This document shows positions 58,258 to 64,000 of a stretch of 64,000 bases of DNA, piece after piece. The stretch covers positions 62,001 to 126,000 of the forward strand of contig NZ_QQAR01000014.1 in the NCBI RefSeq assembly GCF_003350375.1. Direction: 5' to 3'. Source of the stretch: Flavobacterium sp. AG291. Lineage in GTDB: Bacteria; Bacteroidota; Bacteroidia; Flavobacteriales; Flavobacteriaceae. The notes below the pieces were generated by a model. It ran no database searches, was not told the DNA's origin, and saw only the letters and a program-made list of their open reading frames with translations. The position numbers were made by a program, and so were the translations under genes. Numbering within the stretch: the stretch's first letter is position 1; every line of letters begins with the position of its first letter.

Positions 58258-59827
58258 AAGAATATATTTACCGATTGCTTTGTCTCTGGCGCTTGCCATA
58301 GGTCTGCTTATGGGAAGTTTTTTAAACTTTCCGGTGGAGAAGCGTGGTATGATTTCAAGTTCAAACAAGAGTAAGCTTAATAAGCTGATCGATTTTATTG
58401 AAAGGGAATATGTAGATGATATTGATACCGATTCAATTGTAGATATTACCGTAAACAGCATACTCGAAAAACTCGATCCTCACTCCATTTATATTACTAA
58501 GAATGAAATGGATGAAGTTAGCCAGAGCATGAAAGGCGACTTCGTAGGGATAGGCGTTAATTTTTATATGTACAAAGATTCGGTGGCTGTAATTAAACCT
58601 ATTCCGGGAGGTCCGTCTGAAAGGGCAGGTATTAAAGCCGGAGACCGTATTCTTTTTGCTGATAACAGTAAACTTTTTGGGCGTAAAATGACAAATGATA
58701 CTCTTTTCTCTAAACTAAAAGGGGAAGAAGGTTCTAAAGTAACGCTCACGGTTTTCAGGAAAAGTGAGAACCGAAAATTTAAAGTCAACGTTACCCGCGA
58801 TGTGGTGCCTATAAAAAGTGTTGATGCTGCGGTAATGGCAGGTAGTAATACTGGTTACATAAAAGTAAATCGATTTGCGGAGACTACAGCCGATGAATTT
58901 CACAGATCACTCATAAACCTTAAGGCTCAGGGAGCAACTTCGCTTATTGTCGATTTGCGTGATAATGGTGGAGGATATCTTGAAAAGGCAGTTGAGATTG
59001 CTGATGAATTCCTGAAAGACGGCCAGCTTATTGTAATGACCAAAAACAAAAAGAACCGTGAAGACAGAACCTATGCTACTAAAAAAGGAGACTTTGAGAG
59101 CGGTAAGCTTTATGTGCTGATTAATGAAAATAGTGCCTCTGCAAGCGAGATATTAGCTGGGGCTATTCAGGATAATGACCGGGGAGTTATTGTTGGCAGG
59201 CGTTCATTTGGGAAAGGACTTGTGCAGCGTGAAATGCCATTAGGCGACGGTAGCGCAGTGCGTCTTACTGTTGCACGTTATTATACGCCTTCAGGCAGGT
59301 CTATACAGCGTAGTTATGACCACGGCGGAGAAGAATATTTTAATGATTTTGAGAAACGTTATGAAAGCGGAGAGCTATACTCTGCAGATAGTATAAAGAT
59401 TGCAGATACCCTGAAATTTAAAACGGCTAAAGGGCGTATTGTTTATGGCGGCGGCGGGATCATTCCTGATAGGTTTGTACCTCAGGAGGGTAAACATGGC
59501 GATGAGGCTGTAACAATGGTAATGCAAAGCGGTATTGTGAGCTATTTTGTATTTGAGCAGCTTGATAAAGACAGGAATGGCTTTAAGGGAATGCAAAATT
59601 CACAAATGATTACCGACAAAGTTATGACCGGAGATAAATACTTTGATGCCTTTAGCGGATATCTTGCTAAAAACGGACTGGTGTTTTATCTTAATAAACA
59701 CAAAGAAAGAGTTAAGCATTATCTCGCTGCCGAATTTGCACGACAACTGTTGAGTGAAAAAGCGTACTACCAGATGGTACTTAAAGAAGACAATATGGTA
59801 AAGGCTGTGCTAACTGAGAAAAAGTAA
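58247..59827 (+). CDS. C-terminal processing peptidase (CtpA, S41)
   Basis: A 526-residue periplasmic serine protease with an N-terminal signal anchor (residues about 7-25). A PDZ domain (about 85-170) has GIGVNFYMYKDSVAVIKPIPGGPSERAGIKAGDRI. The catalytic Ser is in INENSASASEI and the Lys in RRSFGKGLVQ, the Ser/Lys dyad of S41 proteases. The gene overlaps the deaminase by 11 bp and ends before a strong terminator. Confidence 0.93.
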   Translation: MKIKRIYLPIALSLALAIGLLMGSFLNFPVEKRGMISSSNKSKLNKLIDFIEREYVDDIDTDSIVDITVNSILEKLDPHSIYITKNEMDEVSQSMKGDFVGIGVNFYMYKDSVAVIKPIPGGPSERAGIKAGDRILFADNSKLFGRKMTNDTLFSKLKGEEGSKVTLTVFRKSENRKFKVNVTRDVVPIKSVDAAVMAGSNTGYIKVNRFAETTADEFHRSLINLKAQGATSLIVDLRDNGGGYLEKAVEIADEFLKDGQLIVMTKNKKNREDRTYATKKGDFESGKLYVLINENSASASEILAGAIQDNDRGVIVGRRSFGKGLVQREMPLGDGSAVRLTVARYYTPSGRSIQRSYDHGGEEYFNDFEKRYESGELYSADSIKIADTLKFKTAKGRIVYGGGGIIPDRFVPQEGKHGDEAVTMVMQSGIVSYFVFEQLDKDRNGFKGMQNSQMITDKVMTGDKYFDAFSGYLAKNGLVFYLNKHKERVKHYLAAEFARQLLSEKAYYQMVLKEDNMVKAVLTEKK

Positions 59828-59877
59828 TCGTTTACAGTGTTCAGTTGGCAGTAGCTTCTCGAACCTTATATAACGCG

Positions 59878-59910
59878 AAGCCCGGATTGTTGTAATCCGG
59901 GCTTTTTATT
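59878..59910 (+). terminator. Intrinsic terminator after ctpA-type gene
   Basis: An 11-bp perfect stem (59878-59888 with 59894-59904), GTTGT loop and a T-rich tail that runs into a TTTA repeat. Confidence 0.9.
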
Positions 59911-59928
59911 TATTTATTTATTTATTTA
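59905..59928 (+). repeat. TTTA microsatellite, six units
   Basis: Six consecutive TTTA units directly downstream of the terminator stem. Such tetranucleotide tracts are prone to length change by slippage. Confidence 0.9.
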
Positions 59929-59967
59929 TTGAGTGTAGTACTGCCTACTGCGACAGTAAACTGTCAA

Positions 59968-60576
59968 CTATTTCCTTATACTGTCGTGGTATTGTGTCTG
60001 TTTGCCTTCATTCCATAGCGTCAGAATATCAGTTCCTACTGCTGCTCCGCTTCCTGCGGCAATTGCAAGCTGACTGCGGTGACCGGCAAGAGTTCCTATG
60101 GCATAAATTCCTTCAGCAACCAGATGGTCTTCATTCTTAAGCTGAATGCGGTTTTTTTCAGGGATGGCTTTTTTGTGAGGAATTACATAATCCATAAGGC
60201 CTTCTATAGCAAATGTATTGGCTGAGCCTATACCTACTACTACGGCTTTAGTTTTGTATGAGCCTTTGTTAGTGGTTACGGTAAAATTACCCGCTTCGCC
60301 TTCAATGCTCATCACTTTTTCGTTATCTAATTGTTCCATTTCCGGATAAAGCGTAGCTAACTGTTCCAGGCTTGTTTCCATCAGGCTTGAGCCTAATGTG
60401 CCTGCAGGTATGCCATACGCGTTGTTAAAGACAGCGTCCTGAAGTGAAGTTGATTTTTGATGAGTAAAGATGCCTGCTTTTTTGCCCTCTGCATAAGGCC
60501 TTTTTAGTGCTGAGCCTATAATAAGAGCACAGGAAACGCCTGAAACGCCTCCTCCTATAATTAAAACATCAAACAT
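59968..60576 (-). CDS. Single-domain FAD oxidoreductase-like protein
   Basis: A 202-residue flavoprotein. The FAD motif is GGGVSGVSCA (residues 8-17) and the C-terminal FAD site GIYAIGTLAGHRSQLAIAAGSGAAVGTDIL is complete. Thioredoxin reductases are about 310 residues; here the NAD(P)H-binding domain and the CxxC redox pair are missing, as the middle connects directly through VVGIGSAN. It may be an FAD sensor or an oxidase needing a partner reductant. Its ATG overlaps the stop of the small membrane gene by 1 bp (TAATG). Confidence 0.8.
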   Translation of the reverse strand: MFDVLIIGGGVSGVSCALIIGSALKRPYAEGKKAGIFTHQKSTSLQDAVFNNAYGIPAGTLGSSLMETSLEQLATLYPEMEQLDNEKVMSIEGEAGNFTVTTNKGSYKTKAVVVGIGSANTFAIEGLMDYVIPHKKAIPEKNRIQLKNEDHLVAEGIYAIGTLAGHRSQLAIAAGSGAAVGTDILTLWNEGKQTQYHDSIRK

Positions 60577-60773
60577 TAGTTCCTGGATTTTTCTTCGATG
60601 TTTTTAGATATTTTCAGGATAAGCAGGGCACATATTGCGCATAGCGAAAGTACTATGCCCACTGCGGCTGCAAAACTATTTCCTTCAAACAGGTTGTTAA
60701 AATCAAGAAGAGTTACATTAAAAATGATGAGCGCAACAGCAAGGCCCATTAATGTGTAAATAAGAATTTTCAT
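60576..60773 (-). CDS. Small two-helix membrane protein
   Basis: A 65-residue protein starting at the ATG at 60773 (MKILIYTLMGLAV), with two membrane segments (about 2-20 and 32-52) and a basic end. It is translationally coupled to the FAD-domain gene (TAATG), suggesting that it anchors or regulates that protein. Family unknown. Confidence 0.65.
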   Translation of the reverse strand: MKILIYTLMGLAVALIIFNVTLLDFNNLFEGNSFAAAVGIVLSLCAICALLILKISKNIEEKSRN

Positions 60774-60840
60774 TGTAGTGTGAGTTTCTTTTGGTAAGGT
60801 GATCATTGGTTTTCAACATGTGAAATTAAACAATATAATT

Positions 60841-61416
60841 CTATACGAATAATTGTTTAACATTCGCAGCAAATAATTTAACAGCTATCGCAAGTAATAT
60901 GACACCGAATACTTTACGTATTACTCCCAGTCCGTTATTGCCTAATGCACGTTCTATGCGGGATGACGACTTTAGTACTATGTAAACAACGATTACATTT
61001 ATTACTATTGCTATTATAATGTTGATTTTTTCATATTCAGCTCTTAGGGATAAGAGTGTGGTCATGGTTCCGGCGCCGGCAATTAAAGGGAAGGCTATAG
61101 GTACTATAGATGCCGTGCTTGGATTGTCTTCTTTATAAAGGCGTATGCCTAAGATCATTTCCAGCGCAAGGAAGAAAAGTACAAAAGATCCTGCTACGGC
61201 AAATGAACTTGCATCGATGCCTATTAGTTTCAGGATCTCTTCTCCCACAAAAAGGAAAACGATCATGATGATCATGGCTACTATTGACGCTTTCTCCGAT
61301 TGGATATGTCCCAGTTTATTGCGAAGATCTACTATAATAGGAATACTGCCTACTATATCTATTACTGCAAAAAGCACCATGCTTACGGTAAAAATTTCTC
61401 TCCAGTCGAAACCCAT
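60841..61416 (-). CDS. MarC family membrane protein
   Basis: A 191-residue membrane protein with six hydrophobic segments; GFDWREIFTVSMVLFAVIDIVGSIPIIVDL, FVLFFLALEMILGI and PIAFPLIAGAGTMTTLL are the MarC/UPF0056 signatures. MarC proteins were once linked to multiple drug resistance, but their transport substrate is not established. Preceded by a promoter on the minus strand. Confidence 0.92.
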   Translation of the reverse strand: MGFDWREIFTVSMVLFAVIDIVGSIPIIVDLRNKLGHIQSEKASIVAMIIMIVFLFVGEEILKLIGIDASSFAVAGSFVLFFLALEMILGIRLYKEDNPSTASIVPIAFPLIAGAGTMTTLLSLRAEYEKINIIIAIVINVIVVYIVLKSSSRIERALGNNGLGVIRKVFGVILLAIAVKLFAANVKQLFV

Positions 61417-61439
61417 AAGTTCAGAATTTATTTAATCGG

Positions 61440-61471
61440 CAAAATTATTCTTATTATTTAACAGTTACAAG
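61440..61471 (-). promoter_or_regulatory. Promoter of the marC-like gene
   Basis: Minus-strand CTTG (61471-61468; one mismatch to TTTG), a 20-bp spacer, and TAATTTTG (61447-61440), an exact TAnnTTTG. The ATG at 61416 follows after about 23 bp. Confidence 0.5.
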
Positions 61472-61517
61472 CTATTTATGAGGATTTTGGCTACTGGTTG
61501 TTTTCCTAACTTTTAGT

Positions 61518-61525
61518 TACCTTTG
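61518..61525 (+). promoter_or_regulatory. Candidate -7 element directly before the DUF3109 start
   Basis: TACCTTTG, an exact TAnnTTTG, ends 4 bp before the ATG at 61530. GTTG at 61497-61500 could be the -33 element (17-bp spacer). Transcription would start at or just after the ATG, so a leaderless message is predicted if the element is real. Confidence 0.4.
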
Positions 61526-61529
61526 CGGC

Positions 61530-62117
61530 ATGTTTCAACTGGGAAAAACAATAGTGTCTGAGGACATACTGGAAAAAGAGTTTGTGTGCAATCTTTCGGC
61601 ATGCAAAGGAGCTTGTTGTGTAGATGGCGATGCCGGAGCACCACTTAATGAGGAGGAAACCAAAATACTGGAGGCTATTTATCCGAAAGTAAAACCGTTT
61701 TTGAGAAAAGAGGGTATTGCTGCGATAGAGGCTCAGGGAACATGGATTACCGGAACTGATGGCGATCTTGAAACGCCGCTAATTGATAATAAAGATTGCG
61801 CCTATGTGATCTTTGATGGAAAAACTGCGCTTTGTGGTATTGAGCAGGCCTATAATCAGGGAATTATAGACTGGAAAAAGCCTGTTTCCTGTCATTTATA
61901 TCCTATAAGGGTAAAAGATTTTACTGAATTTGCTGCGGTAAACTACGATAAGTGGGATATATGCAGTGATGCCTGTTCACTTGGAAAGGAACTCGAGGTA
62001 CCGGTATACAAATTTGTAAAAGAAGCACTGGTTCGCCGCTTTGGTGCTGACTGGTATGCTGAACTTGAAAAGGTGGCTGAAGAGTTGAAGGAAAATCCGG
62101 TTCAAAAGCGCCGCTAA
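61530..62117 (+). CDS. DUF3109 family cysteine-cluster protein
   Basis: A 195-residue cytosolic protein with the Cys-rich motifs [21 protein letters not shown] at the N-terminus, [30 protein letters not shown] and [11 protein letters not shown] near the end: eight or more Cys that suggest an iron-sulphur or zinc cluster. The family is widespread in Bacteroidota and not characterised, to my knowledge. The ATG at 61530 fits the conserved N-terminus. Confidence 0.9.
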   Translation: MFQLGKTIVSEDILEKEFVCNLSACKGACCVDGDAGAPLNEEETKILEAIYPKVKPFLRKEGIAAIEAQGTWITGTDGDLETPLIDNKDCAYVIFDGKTALCGIEQAYNQGIIDWKKPVSCHLYPIRVKDFTEFAAVNYDKWDICSDACSLGKELEVPVYKFVKEALVRRFGADWYAELEKVAEELKENPVQKRR

Positions 62118-62172
62118 GCCCTGTAAAACCTCTTTTTTAGAATATTTCTAAATAATTTTACGTATATTTATA

Positions 62173-62207
62173 TTTTACAACATGTTAATTATCAATATGT
62201 TGTAAAA
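62173..62207. repeat. 11-bp inverted repeat upstream of nrdB
   Basis: TTTTACAACAT at 62173-62183 and its exact reverse complement at 62197-62207 flank a 13-nt AT-rich loop. It has no T run, so it is not a normal terminator; it could be an operator dyad for the ribonucleotide reductase operon. Confidence 0.4.
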
Positions 62208-62257
62208 AGTTTATTGTGTTGTAGGAAAATTAAGTGTTGTTAAAAACTATAGCCAAT

Positions 62258-62266
62258 TGTGAATAA
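62258..62266 (-). promoter_or_regulatory. DnaA-box-like nonamer before nrdB
   Basis: TGTGAATAA is an exact match, on the minus strand, to the DnaA box TTATnCACA. It overlaps the -7 element at 62264-62271. A single match can arise by chance in AT-rich DNA. Confidence 0.25.
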
Positions 62267-62271
62267 GTTTG
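62264..62271 (+). promoter_or_regulatory. Candidate -7 element of the nrdB-nrdA operon
   Basis: TAAGTTTG, an exact TAnnTTTG, about 90 bp upstream of the nrdB ATG at 62361. A weak -33 (GTTG at 62236-62239) is 24 bp away. Confidence 0.4.
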
Positions 62272-62360
62272 GCTTTCATTTTTTATTTCAAATGCCAATC
62301 TTTGTACTACCCCTTTCGACAACAACATCTATTTTATAATACTATAAAAGTCAAAACAAT

Positions 62361-63338
62361 ATGTCTGCAATTGAACCTATATTACAGGAAAATAAAAATC
62401 GTTTTGTGATTTTCCCCATTAAACACCATGATATTTGGGATTGGTACAAAAAAATGGAGGCGAGTTTCTGGACGGCTGAAGAAATCGATCTTCACCAGGA
62501 TCTTAACGACTGGAATAATAAGCTTAGTGAAGATGAGAAATATTTTATTAAGCACATCCTTGCGTTCTTTGCGGCATCTGACGGTATAGTTAATGAGAAT
62601 CTTGCTGAAAACTTTGTAAACGAGGTTCAGTATGCTGAGGCTAAATTCTTCTATGGTTTCCAGATTATGATGGAAAACATTCATAGCGAAACATATTCTC
62701 TTCTTATTGATACGTATGTTAAGGATGAGAACGAGAAAAATGAGCTTTTTCATGCTATCGAGGTGTTTCCTGCTATTAAGAAAAAAGCGGATTGGGCACT
62801 TAAATGGATAGAGTCTGACTCATTTGCCGAGAGGCTTATTGCTTTTGCAGCGGTTGAGGGTATCTTCTTTTCAGGAGCATTCTGTTCAATTTTCTGGCTT
62901 AAGAAACGTGGCCTGATGCCGGGGCTTACCTTCTCGAATGAGCTGATTTCCCGTGACGAGGGTGTTCACTGTGACTTTGCGGTACACCTGCACAATCACC
63001 ACCTGGTAAATAAGGTGCCAAAAGAAAGGATAAAAGAAATTATTGTTGATGCATTAACTATAGAGAGAGAGTTTATTACAGAGTCGCTTCCGGTGAGTCT
63101 TATTGGAATGAACGCTGTTTTAATGACACAGTATCTGGAGTTTGTAACCGACAGGCTTCTTGTGGAGCTTGGTTGCGAAAGACAATATAACGTAGGAAAT
63201 CCGTTTGACTTTATGGATATGATTTCGCTTCAGGGTAAAACGAACTTCTTTGAGAAAAGGGTTTCGGAATACCAAAAAGCGGGTGTTATCAAAAACGAGG
63301 GGGATTCACAAAAAATTAGTTTTGATGCTGATTTTTAA
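62361..63338 (+). CDS. nrdB: Class I ribonucleotide reductase, beta subunit
   Basis: A 325-residue diiron subunit with eukaryote-like R2 signatures. [16 protein letters not shown] is the N-terminal core; Glu/His iron ligands are in [17 protein letters not shown], where the Tyr after HSE corresponds to the radical tyrosine, and in [19 protein letters not shown]. The C-terminal tail ([17 protein letters not shown]) is the part that docks into the alpha subunit. The enzyme makes deoxyribonucleotides from ribonucleoside diphosphates. The alpha subunit gene starts 87 bp downstream. Confidence 0.95.
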   Translation: MSAIEPILQENKNRFVIFPIKHHDIWDWYKKMEASFWTAEEIDLHQDLNDWNNKLSEDEKYFIKHILAFFAASDGIVNENLAENFVNEVQYAEAKFFYGFQIMMENIHSETYSLLIDTYVKDENEKNELFHAIEVFPAIKKKADWALKWIESDSFAERLIAFAAVEGIFFSGAFCSIFWLKKRGLMPGLTFSNELISRDEGVHCDFAVHLHNHHLVNKVPKERIKEIIVDALTIEREFITESLPVSLIGMNAVLMTQYLEFVTDRLLVELGCERQYNVGNPFDFMDMISLQGKTNFFEKRVSEYQKAGVIKNEGDSQKISFDADF

Positions 63339-63425
63339 TCAGTAAAAAAACAAGTACAAAAATCATCTATACGAATGTGAGGTTCGCGGGGGCGGGCTGA
63401 TTATTAACCAAAAATTTATTGCCAT

Positions 63426-64000
63426 ATGTATGTAGTTAAAAGAGACGGAAGAAAAGAGCCGGTAATGTTTGATAAGATTACCGATCGTGTAAGAAAACTG
63501 TGCTATGAACTGAATGAACTGGTTGATCCGGTTAAGGTGGCAATGCGTGTAATTGAAGGCTTGTATGATGGGGTTTCCACATCTGAGCTTGATAATCTTG
63601 CGGCAGAGACTGCTGCTTCCATGACAATTACACACCCTGATTATGCTCAGCTTGCTGCGCGTATTGCGGTGTCGAATCTTCATAAAAACACTAAAAAGTC
63701 GTTCTCTGAAACGATGAACGACATGTATCATTATGTGAATCCAAGAACAGGGCAGGAGTCTCCACTTTTGTCTGACGAGGTGCACGCAGCAATTATGGCA
63801 AATGCTGAAGTACTGGATTCAACAATTATATACAACAGGGATTTTAATTATGACTATTTTGGGTTTAAAACGCTTGAGCGTTCTTACCTGTTGAGAATAA
63901 ACGGACAGATTGTGGAAAGGCCACAGCATATGCTTATGCGTGTGTCTGTAGGTATTCACCTTAACGATATCCCGGCAGCTATAGAGACCTATGAGCTGAT
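63426..64000 (+). CDS. nrdA: Class I ribonucleotide reductase, alpha subunit (3' cut)
   Basis: The frame starts at the ATG at 63426 ([13 protein letters not shown]) and runs open to the window end; 191 residues are visible. The N-terminal ATP-cone (allosteric overall-activity domain) is present: [23 protein letters not shown] and [18 protein letters not shown]. The catalytic barrel begins at about [18 protein letters not shown] and continues beyond the window. It is transcribed with nrdB. Confidence 0.93.
   Translation, partial: MYVVKRDGRKEPVMFDKITDRVRKLCYELNELVDPVKVAMRVIEGLYDGVSTSELDNLAAETAASMTITHPDYAQLAARIAVSNLHKNTKKSFSETMNDMYHYVNPRTGQESPLLSDEVHAAIMANAEVLDSTIIYNRDFNYDYFGFKTLERSYLLRINGQIVERPQHMLMRVSVGIHLNDIPAAIETYEL

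Noticed and set aside
1..64000. tRNA, rRNA, transposase, integrase, prophage or toxin-antitoxin genes
   Set aside because: None was recognised on either strand; the window appears to be stable chromosomal DNA.

Overview
The window is chromosomal DNA of a member of the Bacteroidota, most likely a Flavobacteriaceae (Flavobacterium-like). The evidence is a complete flexirubin-type pigment locus, a type IX secretion sorting tail, a TonB-dependent receptor with a carboxypeptidase-like N-terminal domain, AT-rich intergenic DNA, near absence of Shine-Dalgarno sequences, and several matches to the Bacteroidota promoter pattern TTTG-N19-TAnnTTTG. I saw no rRNA, tRNA, CRISPR array, insertion sequence or prophage.

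Layout. 1-3.6 kb: the end of an SDR-type gene, an ArsR/SRPBCC/DoxX/DUF4256 operon, a conserved hypothetical gene and a DUF5995 gene. 3.7-8.1 kb (minus): a large soluble hybrid histidine kinase with multiple PAS domains and a companion pseudo-receiver/HPt protein. 8.8-12.7 kb: a TonB-dependent receptor followed by a beta-propeller phytase, a likely phytate-phosphate acquisition pair. 12.9-17.8 kb: an envelope operon with an OB-fold protein, a DUF5777 barrel, a mono-haem cytochrome c lipoprotein, YceI, an ankyrin protein and a type IX secreted protein whose N-terminal DOMON domain carries the two expected haem ligands. I regard this operon as the best candidate for an under-described system (surface redox chain).

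18.6-49.9 kb: the flexirubin (aryl polyene plus dialkylresorcinol) cluster. Nearly all genes run on the plus strand, tightly packed or overlapping. Tyrosine ammonia-lyase makes 4-coumarate and a PaaK-like ligase would activate it. Two ACPs, several ketosynthases, a chain-length-factor-like subunit, a FabG-like ketoreductase and hot-dog dehydratases would build the polyene. DarB and DarA make the dialkylresorcinol. LpxL-, PlsC-, BtrH- and C45-type enzymes are candidates for acyl transfer. An ABC-2 exporter, an MMPL exporter fused to an acyltransferase, LolA and lipoproteins would move the pigment to the outer membrane. A halogenase-like flavoenzyme sits divergently at the left edge. A textbook promoter at 40.5 kb divides the cluster into at least two transcription units.

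49.9-64 kb: core and accessory genes: a large SprA-like outer-membrane protein, aspartate kinase, a GNAT acetyltransferase, fructose-1,6-bisphosphatase, a TerB-like protein, a HupE-like membrane protein, dCMP deaminase, a CtpA-type protease, a one-domain FAD protein with a small membrane partner, MarC, DUF3109, and class I ribonucleotide reductase (beta complete, alpha cut by the window end).

No gene-free stretch exceeds 300 bases; the longest (12.7-12.9, 53.3-53.6 and 62.1-62.4 kb) hold terminators, repeats and candidate regulatory sites described below. All family assignments are from reading the sequence and memory; no search was run.
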